Part shown: one piece after another, positions 33,950 to 44,353 of the stretch
Numbering within the stretch: the first letter of the stretch is position 1
Layout of the letters: each line of letters starts with the position of its first letter
Origin: SLNP01 sp964568875
GTDB lineage: Bacteria > Bacteroidota > Bacteroidia > Bacteroidales > VadinHA17
Assembly (NCBI GenBank): GCA_964568875.1
Contig: CAZMSH010000002.1
Span: 1 to 64,000, forward strand
Reading direction: 5' to 3'
Length of the DNA stretch: 64,000 nucleotides
Translations under genes and position numbers: made by a program
Notes under the pieces: model-generated
Told to the model about the DNA's origin: nothing
Databases searched by the model: none
The model's input: only the letters and a program-made list of their open reading frames with translations

Positions 33950-35314
33950 TCATTCAGAGACTTCGCGTACAGGCTTCATATTTACCCAGCCGTTTATCCA
34001 GGACAAGGCAAAAAAACCGATCATTATCAGTGCAGCGAAAAGAATTGAATACCAGACGCCCATACCAATAACGATAAAGGGAGCCGTTGCAGTGATGAAG
34101 CCGCCACCAAAGAATGGCTCATAGAGCATCTGCTTAAATCCGAATGCCTGAGCGGTGTCGGTCTTGTATTCCGGATCGACAAGTCTGAGCAGCAGCAGGC
34201 CGATGGCAGTAACGCCTGTTTGCATGCCGTATTCTGTTATTCCTCTTTCAAACCAGTTGATGGGCAGCATTCTGGGAGCAAGATAGACAAGACAAAAATA
34301 TATCCAGAAGACTCCGAATACCATAAGTATCAGGAAAGGCCAGAAATTGGCAAGAAAAAGATCCAGTTTCAATGAAGAGATAGCCGCAACGACCAGGAAA
34401 TCGAGTGAAATGCCCAGAATCCTGTCGAATGTCTTCTTGTCGTAATATCTGTCAACTTTAAGGGGTTTGGAGATTATCTGTACTATCATTCCCCCTATCA
34501 TTGCGAGTGGGAAAAGTGGAAATCCCTGCAGTACGGGATGTATCTGTCTTACAAAATGGAGCATAACCCATCCTATGAGTACAGCCACGGCCACAATTGC
34601 AAAATGGAACGCGAGGGGTTCAACAGATTCAGTTGCAACTGTTGCCGTTGATATCGGGTATCTGTCTGAGTCATTCTTTATCAGGCCGGACTTTTTGAAC
34701 TCAGGTATTCCCTTTGAGGCGTCGATACCTTTGCAATAACCTTTTCTGATAGCTATGTTGATATATATTATACCACCGACAACAGCCACTATTATACCTA
34801 CTGTGGCAGACATATAAGCCAGTGCCGACCCTGCCGGAAAACCTATCTGGTTGAAAACCTCTTCCATTCCGGCAGCCGTGCCATGACCACCGGCAAAGCC
34901 TATCTCAAGAATGGTTCCGAAAGCATGGGGTACGTTAAAAAGCGGCGTAAGCAGCAAAACTGTTACCAGCAGAGCCACAAAATACTGACCTGAGCCTACT
35001 ATCATGCCATAGCATAACTGGCTGCCTCCCTGGCTCCATAGTGTCTTAATGCCCGGAATCATAACACCAAGGAAAAGAGTGGCAAAGACCAGGTTGATCA
35101 GTATACCGGGCAATTGCTGCCATGTACCCATTATATCAGGTGGAATAATGTCAAGAATAAACGGGCCACATGCCAATCCCAGAAAACCACCTATAATAGA
35201 TGCAGGCAAAAAGATAGCCTGAAATGCCTTAACCTTAGCCCTTAATATTTTACCGGCTAACAGGAAGAGGCTTAAGATACATATACTGAATAAAACAGAA
35301 AGCAGATTACTCAT
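33950..35314 (-). CDS. gltS: Sodium/glutamate symporter, GltS family (copy 1)
   Basis: 454 residues with about 12 hydrophobic segments in two repeats. GltS features include PASIIGGFLGLACGP in the first half, GFAGGHGTAAGMEEVF and the GITEYGMQTGVTAIGLLLLRLVD segment in the second. It imports glutamate with Na+. A close paralogue lies 90 bp upstream on the same strand. The pair probably arose by tandem duplication; the central loop (GIDASKGIPEFKK...) differs most. Confidence 0.88.
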   Translation of the reverse strand: MSNLLSVLFSICILSLFLLAGKILRAKVKAFQAIFLPASIIGGFLGLACGPFILDIIPPDIMGTWQQLPGILINLVFATLFLGVMIPGIKTLWSQGGSQLCYGMIVGSGQYFVALLVTVLLLTPLFNVPHAFGTILEIGFAGGHGTAAGMEEVFNQIGFPAGSALAYMSATVGIIVAVVGGIIYINIAIRKGYCKGIDASKGIPEFKKSGLIKNDSDRYPISTATVATESVEPLAFHFAIVAVAVLIGWVMLHFVRQIHPVLQGFPLFPLAMIGGMIVQIISKPLKVDRYYDKKTFDRILGISLDFLVVAAISSLKLDLFLANFWPFLILMVFGVFWIYFCLVYLAPRMLPINWFERGITEYGMQTGVTAIGLLLLRLVDPEYKTDTAQAFGFKQMLYEPFFGGGFITATAPFIVIGMGVWYSILFAALIMIGFFALSWINGWVNMKPVREVSE

Positions 35315-35404
35315 TCTGACAGCTATTAGTTTGACGGTTGCGCAAGATAGAAAACTGATCAGAGAATTCTGCCTGAAAAAATCATTTTTACAAATATTAA
35401 CAAA

Positions 35405-36778
35405 TTAATTTCTGTTCCGTTGCTGGTTGAATGATGCGGAGAGCCTTACCCATCCGTTCAGCCATGAAAGTATGAAGAATGATAACATGATAATCAGTGC
35501 AAAAGCTATTGACCACCACACGCCGAGGCTTATAACTATGAATGGTGCAGTGGCAGTTATAAAGCCGCCACCAAAGAATGGCTCATATAGTATCTGCTTG
35601 AATCCGAACGCCTGTGCTGTGTCGGTCCTGTATTCAGGATCCACCAGGCGAAGCAGCAGCAGACCTATTGCTGTAACACCGGTCTGCATTCCATATTCCG
35701 TTATTCCACGCTCGAACCAGTTCACCGGAAGCATTCTTGGTGCCAGGAAAAACAATGAAAACGAGACCCATAGTATCCCCGCAGCCATAAGCAGCATAAA
35801 GGGCCAGAAATTCTGAAAGAAAAGGTTTAGTTTCAGGGTTGAGATTGCTGCTACTACAAGCATGTCGAGTGAAAGACCCAATATTCTGTCAAAACTCTTT
35901 TTATCATAGTAAGTGTCAATCTTAAGGGGTCTGGAGATAATCTGTACTATCATACCTCCGATCATAGCCAGTGGAAAAAGAGGGAATCCCTCAAGCACCG
36001 TATGAATATTCCTTACTCCCTTAAGCATTAACCATCCGATAAGTATAGCCACTGCCGTCACAGAAGCATGGAAGGCAAGCGGCTCAATGGATTCAGAAGC
36101 TACAGTAGCTGTCGAAATTGTATACCTTTCTGATTTATCCTTGATGAGGCCGGTCTTCTTATATTCAGGTATGCCCTTTGAACTGTCAATAGTTGCACAT
36201 ACTCCCTTTCTGATAGCAATATTGATGAAGAATATACCTCCTACCACAGCGAATATTATACCGACTGTTGCCGACATATATCCCAGTGCCGAACCGGCCG
36301 GATAGCCTATATTGACGAATACCTCCTCCATACCTGCAGCGGTTCCGTGGCCACCGGCAAAACCTATTTCGAGCAATGTTCCGAAAATATGCGGAACATT
36401 GAAAACAGGTGTCAGTACCAGGACCGTAAGCAGTAGTCCGACAAAGTACTGACCTGAACCAACTATCATTCCGAAGCATAGCTGGCTGCCCCCCTGACTC
36501 CATAGCTTTGCGGGTCCCGGGATGGCAACTCCCAGGAAGAGAGTGGCAAATACCACATTAATAAGCACACCCGGTATCTGCTGCCATACACCTGTCATGA
36601 ATTCAGGGAGGATGTCGAGCACGAAAGGACCACATACAAGACCCAGAAAGCCTCCGATAATTGAGGCAGGCAGATAAATATTCTGAAACAACCTGACTTT
36701 TACCCTCAGGAGCTTTCCGGCAAGAAGAAAGATACAGAGGAAGCATACGCTGATAAATACAGAGAACAGATCACTCAT
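35405..36778 (-). CDS. gltS: Sodium/glutamate symporter, GltS family (copy 2)
   Basis: 457 residues, highly similar to the downstream copy along its whole length: the same PASIIGGFLGL, GFAGGHGTAAGMEEVF and ERGITEYGMQTGVTAIG motifs. Long identical stretches exist at the protein level, but synonymous changes are plentiful in the DNA, so the duplication is not recent. Both keep all visible motifs, so both are probably active, perhaps with different affinity or substrate. It is divergent from the EamA gene across a 153-bp gap. Confidence 0.88.
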   Translation of the reverse strand: MSDLFSVFISVCFLCIFLLAGKLLRVKVRLFQNIYLPASIIGGFLGLVCGPFVLDILPEFMTGVWQQIPGVLINVVFATLFLGVAIPGPAKLWSQGGSQLCFGMIVGSGQYFVGLLLTVLVLTPVFNVPHIFGTLLEIGFAGGHGTAAGMEEVFVNIGYPAGSALGYMSATVGIIFAVVGGIFFINIAIRKGVCATIDSSKGIPEYKKTGLIKDKSERYTISTATVASESIEPLAFHASVTAVAILIGWLMLKGVRNIHTVLEGFPLFPLAMIGGMIVQIISRPLKIDTYYDKKSFDRILGLSLDMLVVAAISTLKLNLFFQNFWPFMLLMAAGILWVSFSLFFLAPRMLPVNWFERGITEYGMQTGVTAIGLLLLRLVDPEYRTDTAQAFGFKQILYEPFFGGGFITATAPFIVISLGVWWSIAFALIIMLSFFILSWLNGWVRLSASFNQQRNRN

Positions 36779-36893
36779 ATCTGATAAAAGGTTAAATGTA
36801 AAATGAAGAATGCAAGTTATACAAGAGTATTTGAATTCTGACAGGTTTGCTACATAAATATTTTCAGGTATAACCGGCAGCGATAAAAAAAAC

Positions 36894-36901
36894 TACATTT
36901 G
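36894..36901 (+). promoter_or_regulatory. Likely -7 box of the EamA transporter promoter
   Basis: TACATTTG matches TAnnTTTG exactly, 30 bases before the EamA ATG. A TTG at the -33 position is not evident, so only half of the promoter is supported. Confidence 0.4.
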
Positions 36902-36931
36902 CAAACTTGTAACTCCTTACATGTTTTTTGA

Positions 36932-37837
36932 ATGGAATTTATAAACTCTTATACAGGTGAGATAGCTGCTTTAATGACGGCTCTTTTCTGGACGGTTACT
37001 GCCCTGGCCTTTGAATCAGCAAGCCTGAAGGTTGGCTCTATGTCGGTCAATGTTATCAGGTTGTTCATGGGTCTGACGTTCCTTACCATATTCAATATTG
37101 CTACCCGGGGTTCGTTCTTTCCGTTCCAGGTTGATGGGTATAACTGGTTGTGGCTGGTGCTTTCCGGATTGGTTGGATTTGTTTTTGGAGATTATTATCT
37201 GTTTCATTCATACACTCTTATCGGATCGCGATTTGCCATGCTCATCATGACACTGGTTCCTCCGATAACCGCCTTCTTCAGCTGGTTTATTCTTGGCGAG
37301 AAGCTGACCCTGCTGAACTATGCAGGTATGTGTCTTACATTTTCCGGGATAGCGATGGCTATTTTCAACCGAAGAAACGGCAAGGAAAAGATTACCCTGA
37401 AACTCTCCCCCAGGGGTATCTTATTTGCTTTTTTTGGCGCAGTCGGTCAGGCTTTGGGATTGGTTCTTAGTAAACTGGGCATGGGTGACTCCGATCCTTT
37501 TGCGGCAACCCAGGTTCGTCTTGTTGCCGGTCTTGCCGGGTTTGCCATAATAGTGACTATGCTGAGGAGATGGGGGGGCGTGTTGACTGCCCTTTCGAAT
37601 CGTGCAGGGGTAAGGGCAATTTTTCTTGGTTCATTCTTCGGTCCTTTTCTGGGAGTTTCTTTCTCCCTCATTTCGGTTAAACATACTGCTGCAGGAATTG
37701 CATCTACACTTATGGCTATAGTTCCTGTACTGATAATTCCCCCGGCTATTCTTCTTTACCGGCAGAAAGTGACATTCTGGGAGGTTATGGGAGCAGTTAT
37801 CAGTGTTGTAGGTGTAGCCCTATTCTTTATCAGATAG
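36932..37837 (+). CDS. EamA/DMT family transporter
   Basis: 301 residues with ten hydrophobic helices in two EamA repeats (about 8-140 and 158-300). The first repeat contains FWTVTALAFESASLKVG and the helix-4/5 segment MTLVPPITAFFSWFILGEKLT; the second repeats this as MAIVPVLIIPPAILLYRQKVT. Family members export metabolites or take up small solutes; the substrate is not predictable. Converges on the MATE gene with a 7-bp gap. Confidence 0.85.
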   Translation: MEFINSYTGEIAALMTALFWTVTALAFESASLKVGSMSVNVIRLFMGLTFLTIFNIATRGSFFPFQVDGYNWLWLVLSGLVGFVFGDYYLFHSYTLIGSRFAMLIMTLVPPITAFFSWFILGEKLTLLNYAGMCLTFSGIAMAIFNRRNGKEKITLKLSPRGILFAFFGAVGQALGLVLSKLGMGDSDPFAATQVRLVAGLAGFAIIVTMLRRWGGVLTALSNRAGVRAIFLGSFFGPFLGVSFSLISVKHTAAGIASTLMAIVPVLIIPPAILLYRQKVTFWEVMGAVISVVGVALFFIR

Positions 37838-37844
37838 TAATAAT

Positions 37845-39284
37845 CTATACCTCATTCAGTTTCCATTTTCCTCTGCGGAAAAGGAGCCATGCAAAAAGGG
37901 TCATAAGTGTCTCTGAAATTACTATGGCAGTAAAAACACCTGTCTCTTCCAGATTCAGAGATATAGCCAGAAAATATGCAAGTGGAATTTCGATAACCCA
38001 GAATGCGACAAAGTTGATTTTTACCGGGGTTGTAGTGTCGCCGGCACCGTTGAAGGAGCTTACCATAACCATTCCAAGTCCATAGGCAGCAAATCCGTAA
38101 CTGATTATTCTGAGTCCGCTGGCGCCATATGCAATTACCGCAGGGTCATCAATGAACAACCTGATAAAAAAGTCGGGGAAGGCAATAAGTATCAAACCTA
38201 TTAAACCCAGCAACACCACATTGACCCTGCCGGTGAACCAAACGGCCTTTTCAGCCCTTTCTGGTTTTTTTGCTCCAAGGTTCTGTCCTACAAGGGTTGA
38301 GCTAGCATTGCTAACACCCCATGATGGCAGCAACACAAAAAGGACAATCCTGATTGCTATAGTGTAACCTGCAACAACTTCGCTGCCAAATATTGAGATT
38401 ATGCGCACCAGTCCTATCCAGCTCGTTGTCGCTATCAGGTTTTGTCCTATACCTCCAACAGAGATGGAGATAAGCTTCTTCATGATCCTGAAGTCAACTA
38501 CCAGGTGCCTGGCAGCCAGCTTTATTCTTTTTTTACCTCTGAAAAGGATTACCAGCTGGTAAATAACAGCCAGCCCTCGACCTATCGTTGTTGCAATAGC
38601 GGCTCCTTTGATTCCCATCTCCGGAAACGGACCCCATCCGAAAATAAGACAGGGGTCGAGGACAATATTAATGAAATTGCCTATCCAGAGCACCTTCATT
38701 GCCACAGCAGCATCTCCAGAACTCCTGAAGACGGCATTGATAATAAACAGAAGCATTATCACAATGTTACTTCCAAGCATTATGGCAGTATATCCCGAAA
38801 GATTAGTTACGATATTATCAGAAGCCCCCATAAGCCTGAGGATATCAGATGCAAATATTGCACCCGGTATCCCTATGGCAACAGAAACCGCTGCTGCTAC
38901 CAGTATAGCCTGGAAGGCAATCTTTGAGGCCTCCTCGGGCCTCTTCTGCCCTGTTCTTCTTGCAATCAGCGAGGTTGTTGCCAATCCGAGGCCTGCACCT
39001 ATCGCATATACAATGGTATTCACCGACTCTGTTATTCCCACTGTGGCCACTGCATCTGCTCCAAGCTTTGAAACGAACCAGATGTCTACTACGGCAAAAA
39101 CAGACTCCATTACCATCTCCAGCACCATAGGGATTGAAAGAAGGATTATGGCCTTTGAGAGCTTAACTTCTGTAAAATCCTTGTCACTCCCTTTTATAGC
39201 TTCAGAAATATCTCCTATGAAAGACCTGAGCTTACCACCGGTACCGAAGAAAGATCGTATTTTGCCTCTTGCGCCTGATATCAT
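37845..39284 (-). CDS. MATE family efflux transporter
   Basis: 479 residues with 12 hydrophobic segments in two halves after a cytoplasmic N-terminal tail of about 40 residues (SFFGTGGKLRSFIGD...). MATE features include SIPMVLEMVMESVFAVVDIWFVSKLG near residue 52 and GTTTPVK-like GAGDTTTPVKINF in the second half. It exports cationic compounds using Na+ or H+. The N-terminal tail is longer than usual for the family. Confidence 0.85.
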   Translation of the reverse strand: MISGARGKIRSFFGTGGKLRSFIGDISEAIKGSDKDFTEVKLSKAIILLSIPMVLEMVMESVFAVVDIWFVSKLGADAVATVGITESVNTIVYAIGAGLGLATTSLIARRTGQKRPEEASKIAFQAILVAAAVSVAIGIPGAIFASDILRLMGASDNIVTNLSGYTAIMLGSNIVIMLLFIINAVFRSSGDAAVAMKVLWIGNFINIVLDPCLIFGWGPFPEMGIKGAAIATTIGRGLAVIYQLVILFRGKKRIKLAARHLVVDFRIMKKLISISVGGIGQNLIATTSWIGLVRIISIFGSEVVAGYTIAIRIVLFVLLPSWGVSNASSTLVGQNLGAKKPERAEKAVWFTGRVNVVLLGLIGLILIAFPDFFIRLFIDDPAVIAYGASGLRIISYGFAAYGLGMVMVSSFNGAGDTTTPVKINFVAFWVIEIPLAYFLAISLNLEETGVFTAIVISETLMTLFAWLLFRRGKWKLNEV

Positions 39285-39411
39285 ATTCTGTTACGGCTGA
39301 AAACGGGCCGCAAATTAGTCATATCCCTGCAATCAGCAACAAAACAGCATAACAATAATATACTATTGGCAATAATTTCATGAAGTTAAAAATGCTTCTT
39401 GTCAAAGCTGG

Positions 39412-42400
39412 TCAGAACAATGGGGTGACGGTGAAGCTGAAAATATAATTATCAGCAGGGAGAGAATACTCAGGATAAGGCCTCGCTCCCCATGAATTAT
39501 CTCCGGCAACACCCATCATCTTCATATCAATGCAGATATAAACACCATCTCTTTTTATTATGTCATTTATGTGACGGTAATCATCATGTGTTACCTGGTC
39601 AAAATCACTGACAGGATTGTGAAGGGCAGAAAATCCACCAAAAGGATGTCCGGGATTTGAGCTAAGCCGCAACCCATTTCCATTCTCATTTCTTATTTCC
39701 AGCCATCTCACATCAGTCTTGTATCCGTTTTCCTGCGGTCTTACATAACTGAAATACTGGTCAGCGACCTTTCCTTCGTAGATACCTATGAAAGCGCTTC
39801 TGTTCCGATCGACATAGTTTTCATGCGGTCCCCTGCCATACCATCTGATGTTATCAGAATTTACAGGCATTTCCCATTTAAGACCAAACCTGGGCATATC
39901 AGGAAGCTTCTTCTCTCCGGGTTTGAATTCAAAAGTGACACAGATTGATCCATCACCTCTTATATTATATGATATCGTTGCTGTTGACTCAAGTTCATTA
40001 AAGCTGTATTGAGTTATTATTTCTGCAGAGTTGTAATTATTAAGACCATAGCTGATATTTAACAGCCTTTTGTTTTCCATAGCCGTGCGCCATACTCCCA
40101 ATCTGTCAATCATGTTGCTTCCTTTATCATTATCATTAGGTGGTCTCCAGAAGTTTATTTCCGGACCCTTTTGCAGCAGGCTGAACCCATTGATCTCATA
40201 CGATTCTATTTCTCCGTCATCAGATGAGAAAACAATTTCAAAATTAACACCTCTGATTATAACAGACTCATCTTCCTTTGTGACAGTCAGTGGTTTTTCT
40301 TCATTTATGTTATTAACCTCGTACTCCGGCGCCGGGGATAACAGGAGTTGTTCTGAAGCCACAATAAATCCGGGATGCATAAAAGGTTTGCTGTTAATCA
40401 GGCTTACATCGAAATTAAGGAAAAGCTCCCTGCCATTACTTATTGACTTATAATCATAAGGTATTTTTACAATTTCAGACATGCCGGGCTGAAGAGTGAC
40501 AGTCGGCAGGGTTCCCTTGTCAATTACAGTCCCGTCGCCTGTCAGACGCCATTCGATCTGATATTCATCAAGACATGTAAAGTCATGGTAATTGGTAATT
40601 TTCACCATACCATTTTTCAGATCAACCGCCTCAAATCTGACATATTGGTAAACATATTTAACTTCACTAAGTGCTGGTTGCGGAGTAAGATCGGGAAGCA
40701 GAAGGCCGTTGCACAGAAAATTGTTGTCTGAGGGAATGCCTTCCGGGCCGTAATCACCACCATATGCCCAGAACCACCCTCCTTCATCGTCATATTTTAC
40801 AAAGGCCTGATCGATCCAGTCCCATATATATCCACCCTGCAACTGAATATTCCCTCTGTCATAAATTATGTCCCATAAGTCAGCAATATTGCCGGTGCTG
40901 TTTCCCATGGAGTGACTGTATTCACTCACTATCATTGGCTTGGGTTGCTTCTTTGAAGCATAGTTCCTGAGAGATGTAACGGACGGATATTGAGGACAAT
41001 AGATGTCAGTATTATCGCCCATAAGTGCTCTTTCATAGTGAATCGGTCTGGATGGATCTCTTTTCTTAATCCAGTCGTAAACGGCGCTGAAATTTATTCC
41101 GTCACCGGCTTCATTGCCCATCGACCACACTAGAACTGAAGGATGATTTTTGTCCCGCTCAACCATTCTTACATTCCTGTCGAGATGAGCCTCCTTCCAT
41201 TCGGGATTTCTGGCAAGCGATCTCTCTCCGTAGTAGAGGCCATGAGATTCCAGATTTGCCTCATCGGTTATGTAAAGACCGTACTCGTCGCAAAGTTCAT
41301 AAAACCTTTCATCATGAGGGTAATGAGATGTGCGTACAGCATTGATATTGGATTGCTTCATAAGAGCAATTTCACTAATCATCTGTTTTTCACTTATTAC
41401 ATGTCCGGTGTGCTGGTTATGCTCATGGCGATTAACACCCTTGATCAGTACAGCAGCACCATTAATATAAAACACTCCATCCCTGATTTCCACCCTTCTG
41501 AATCCGGTTTTGCACGTAACAACATCAACGATTTCTCCTTTTTCATCTTCAAGTACTACAAGTAACTTGTAGAGGTATGGATTTTCTGAACTCCATCTGA
41601 CTGGTTGAGAAACCATTGCCGAGAAATTAACCGTACTGTTTTCCTTTCTGTCTATCAGTGCCATGGCGACATCTGTGCTGATAATATTTTCGTCAGCATC
41701 AAGCAGAGTATAGCGAACCTTGACATTTCCCGATCTCAAACGCGGAAAATAGTTTGCAAGTTCAACATCAAGACTGAAAACCCCATTGTTATATGAGTCG
41801 TCAAGTGAGGCATTTACAAAGAAATCCCTAATCCTTACCTTCGGCGAGGAATAGATATAAACATCCCTCTGTATTCCGCTTATCCGCCAGAAGTCCTGGC
41901 ATTCAAGATAAGACCCGTCAGACCACCTGTATACTTCTGCGGCAACGATGTTTTCACCTTGTTCCAGGTATCTGGTAATGTTCCATTCCGCCGGTGTTTT
42001 ACCTCCCTGGCTGTATCCAACCATCTTGCCATTTATCCATAAGTACATGGCAGACTTAACCCCACCGAAAACCATAAATATTTCTCTCCCATCCCAATTA
42101 TCCGGCACTGTAAATGTTCTTCTGTAGGAACCAACAGGATTATAATCGCGTGGCACGCGTGGAGGCTCAGGACCGTTCTTCAGTTCAGTAATGGGAAACC
42201 TGGGGTCAGCGAATTCATAAGGATGGTTTACGTAGATGGGTATGTCATAGCCGAGCACTTCCCAGTTTGACGGCACCGGAATTTCATCCCATCCTGAAAC
42301 ATCATACCCTGGCTCATAAAAACCGACAGGCCTGTCAGCGGGTCTTCTAACAAGATTGAACTTCCATGTTCCATTAAGACTTTTATAAAAGACCGATTCA

Positions 42401-42609
42401 GTCCTTTTATGGTTAAGAGCAGATAATGTATCAGGAAAGTGCATGAAGGTGGCCCTCGGTTTTTCCTTGTTTATGTCAAAAACCTTAGGATTCTCCCAAT
42501 CAGGGACAGCTGTGCCGCCTTTCTTCTCTTGTGCAGACTGAAAGGCTGATAAAAGCAATACGAATAATACCGCTATTGATGAAAATGACAGTGATCTCAC
42601 TATAATCAT
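39412..42609 (-). CDS. Secreted GH2 beta-galactosidase (LacZ-type)
   Basis: 1065 residues with a signal peptide at 1-25 and full LacZ architecture: sugar-binding N-terminal domain (RTESVFYKSLNGTWKF), Ig-like domains, TIM barrel, and the C-terminal beta-sandwich (DMPRFGLKWEMP...YGRGPHENYVDRN). The acid/base glutamate is E500 in SMGNEAGDG and the nucleophile E563 in VSEYSHSMGN. It should release terminal beta-galactose (or similar) from glycans in the periplasm. It follows the GNAT-HDAC fusion gene by one base on the same strand. No SusC/SusD genes are nearby. Confidence 0.92.
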   Translation of the reverse strand: MIIVRSLSFSSIAVLFVLLLSAFQSAQEKKGGTAVPDWENPKVFDINKEKPRATFMHFPDTLSALNHKRTESVFYKSLNGTWKFNLVRRPADRPVGFYEPGYDVSGWDEIPVPSNWEVLGYDIPIYVNHPYEFADPRFPITELKNGPEPPRVPRDYNPVGSYRRTFTVPDNWDGREIFMVFGGVKSAMYLWINGKMVGYSQGGKTPAEWNITRYLEQGENIVAAEVYRWSDGSYLECQDFWRISGIQRDVYIYSSPKVRIRDFFVNASLDDSYNNGVFSLDVELANYFPRLRSGNVKVRYTLLDADENIISTDVAMALIDRKENSTVNFSAMVSQPVRWSSENPYLYKLLVVLEDEKGEIVDVVTCKTGFRRVEIRDGVFYINGAAVLIKGVNRHEHNQHTGHVISEKQMISEIALMKQSNINAVRTSHYPHDERFYELCDEYGLYITDEANLESHGLYYGERSLARNPEWKEAHLDRNVRMVERDKNHPSVLVWSMGNEAGDGINFSAVYDWIKKRDPSRPIHYERALMGDNTDIYCPQYPSVTSLRNYASKKQPKPMIVSEYSHSMGNSTGNIADLWDIIYDRGNIQLQGGYIWDWIDQAFVKYDDEGGWFWAYGGDYGPEGIPSDNNFLCNGLLLPDLTPQPALSEVKYVYQYVRFEAVDLKNGMVKITNYHDFTCLDEYQIEWRLTGDGTVIDKGTLPTVTLQPGMSEIVKIPYDYKSISNGRELFLNFDVSLINSKPFMHPGFIVASEQLLLSPAPEYEVNNINEEKPLTVTKEDESVIIRGVNFEIVFSSDDGEIESYEINGFSLLQKGPEINFWRPPNDNDKGSNMIDRLGVWRTAMENKRLLNISYGLNNYNSAEIITQYSFNELESTATISYNIRGDGSICVTFEFKPGEKKLPDMPRFGLKWEMPVNSDNIRWYGRGPHENYVDRNRSAFIGIYEGKVADQYFSYVRPQENGYKTDVRWLEIRNENGNGLRLSSNPGHPFGGFSALHNPVSDFDQVTHDDYRHINDIIKRDGVYICIDMKMMGVAGDNSWGARPYPEYSLPADNYIFSFTVTPLF

Positions 42610-42610
42610 A

Positions 42611-44335
42611 TTACCCCCTTAAACCTTTGAAAAACATTTTAGCGTTAATGCCGATGTTTCGCGAGTTATAACCTCCTTCCTGGATTACCAGTACAGGTAA
42701 TCTAAGTGTGGAAATCATTCTTCCGTTATTCTCAAAATCTGCTCCCCTGAGGCTCCATGTTCCTGTCGGATCTCCGGCTGCCGTATCAAGGCCCAATGCA
42801 ACAACGAGATAATCGGGGTTAAACTTTCTGATTCGGTCGACTGTCTTTTTCAGATGCATCAGGTATTTATCCCCGTCAATTTTTTCACCCAGGGGAATAT
42901 TCATATTGTATCCGTCACCATCCCCCTCACCTGTCTCTTCACGGTATCCGGAAAAATAGGGATAGGCAAATGAAGGATGGCCGTGTATGGATATGGTTAA
43001 CACATCAGATCGATGGTAGAAGATCTCCTGCTGACCGTTACCGTGGTGAAAGTCGATATCAAGTATGGCTACGCTCCCGTAACGGCTTATATAGTTTGCT
43101 GCTATGGCCGCGTTATTGAAATAGCAGAATCCCCCGAATACATTTCTCTCTGCATGATGTCCGGGTGGCCTGACAAGTGCATAGGCATATTTCTTTCCTT
43201 CAAGAATAGCATCTGCTGCTGTCAGTGCGCAATTAACAGCCTCTCTGGCAGCCAGATAGGCATTTTTGTTCAGCGGAGTGAAGGTGTCTATGCAATAGTA
43301 TCCGGCCCTTACTGTCAGTTCCACCGGAGGTTTGGCCTTGTTCCTGATTGGAAATACGTATGGATATATTGATTTTCCCTGTGGCAGGTTCCTGCAGGCC
43401 TTTCTGAAATAGCTGAGATAGCCGCGGTCATGTACCCTTGCTATCCAGTAATCTGCATACTCCTTTTGATGAACGGTTCTGAACCAGCCTGTTTTCTCAA
43501 GTTCGTTTAGGATGCGTGACACTCTTACCGGAGACTCTACATATCCAACTTCCCTTATATGATGAATGTCGTGCTTGTCATTATATACAAGAATGATATT
43601 GCGTTCTTCCCTGCTGCCATTATTTCGTTCTGCCGTGTCCTTCCTGATATAGCGGTATTCTCTCAGTCTTACAGGGTCGCTCTTTACAGAATTTACCACC
43701 ATTCTGATATAGTTGGGAGGGCAATAATCGCCATATTTTCTTTCAAGTATTGCCCTGATAACTCTCTTCAATACCCTGGCGGGGACTGATTCATCTCCCC
43801 CGAGAGCATCGAACAAAAGATATGGAGGACAGTCATCATCCTCTTTTACAGGTGTTTCATAAAGGGTACCTGTTATCGGTCGTGCTCCGTATCGTTCATA
43901 GAATTTAAGCCGTTTCCTGTTTTGATCCAGGAACCGTTTGTCTTTGCACAGAGCCGGGTCATCTGGCAGACTTTCAAAAAATAATCCTGCAGAACCAAGA
44001 CTAACGGCCTCATCTCTTACCCTTTCATAAAGCGCACCACCTACGCCTGAAGAGTTAGTGCCCGGATTTACTGCAATGTAATCGAGGTAACAGAACTTAA
44101 TATCAGACATATAGAGCATAAGGGCGAATCCCCTGATATTTCCTTTGATGTCGTCTGCCACAAAGAGAAAGGAGAGAAACTTATGTCTTACCGGGTCAGC
44201 CATCTGTTTTTCGATCTCTTCGATCTTCGATATGGCAATATCAGGAAACTGAGCAGCGACTATCTCTCTTATCTTAGACATAGCTACCTTGTTCTCGCTC
44301 AGAAAAGGATTAGATATCTTTCTGACTCTAAGCAT
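42611..44335 (-). CDS. Fusion of GNAT N-acetyltransferase and HDAC-family deacetylase
   Basis: 574 residues. Positions 1 to about 185 form a GNAT-like acetyltransferase: YIAVNPGTNSSGVGGALYERV is the acetyl-CoA loop region and KFYERYGARPITG the C-terminal strand. Positions about 245-574 form a histone-deacetylase/acetylpolyamine amidohydrolase: RPPGHHAE has the catalytic His pair, LDIDFHHGNG and GLDTAAGDP supply the zinc ligands (Asp, His, Asp), and QEGGYN the transition-state Tyr. All deacetylase motifs are intact. Substrates may be acetylated polyamines, amino acids or proteins. It lies 18 bp after the threonine aldolase gene. Confidence 0.88.
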   Translation of the reverse strand: MLRVRKISNPFLSENKVAMSKIREIVAAQFPDIAISKIEEIEKQMADPVRHKFLSFLFVADDIKGNIRGFALMLYMSDIKFCYLDYIAVNPGTNSSGVGGALYERVRDEAVSLGSAGLFFESLPDDPALCKDKRFLDQNRKRLKFYERYGARPITGTLYETPVKEDDDCPPYLLFDALGGDESVPARVLKRVIRAILERKYGDYCPPNYIRMVVNSVKSDPVRLREYRYIRKDTAERNNGSREERNIILVYNDKHDIHHIREVGYVESPVRVSRILNELEKTGWFRTVHQKEYADYWIARVHDRGYLSYFRKACRNLPQGKSIYPYVFPIRNKAKPPVELTVRAGYYCIDTFTPLNKNAYLAAREAVNCALTAADAILEGKKYAYALVRPPGHHAERNVFGGFCYFNNAAIAANYISRYGSVAILDIDFHHGNGQQEIFYHRSDVLTISIHGHPSFAYPYFSGYREETGEGDGDGYNMNIPLGEKIDGDKYLMHLKKTVDRIRKFNPDYLVVALGLDTAAGDPTGTWSLRGADFENNGRMISTLRLPVLVIQEGGYNSRNIGINAKMFFKGLRG

Positions 44336-44353
44336 TTAATTAAGCATCCGTAT

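Noticed and set aside
38608..39300. 230-codon plus-strand frame opposite the MATE gene
   Set aside because: Shadow frame of the transporter coding sequence, without recognisable motifs.
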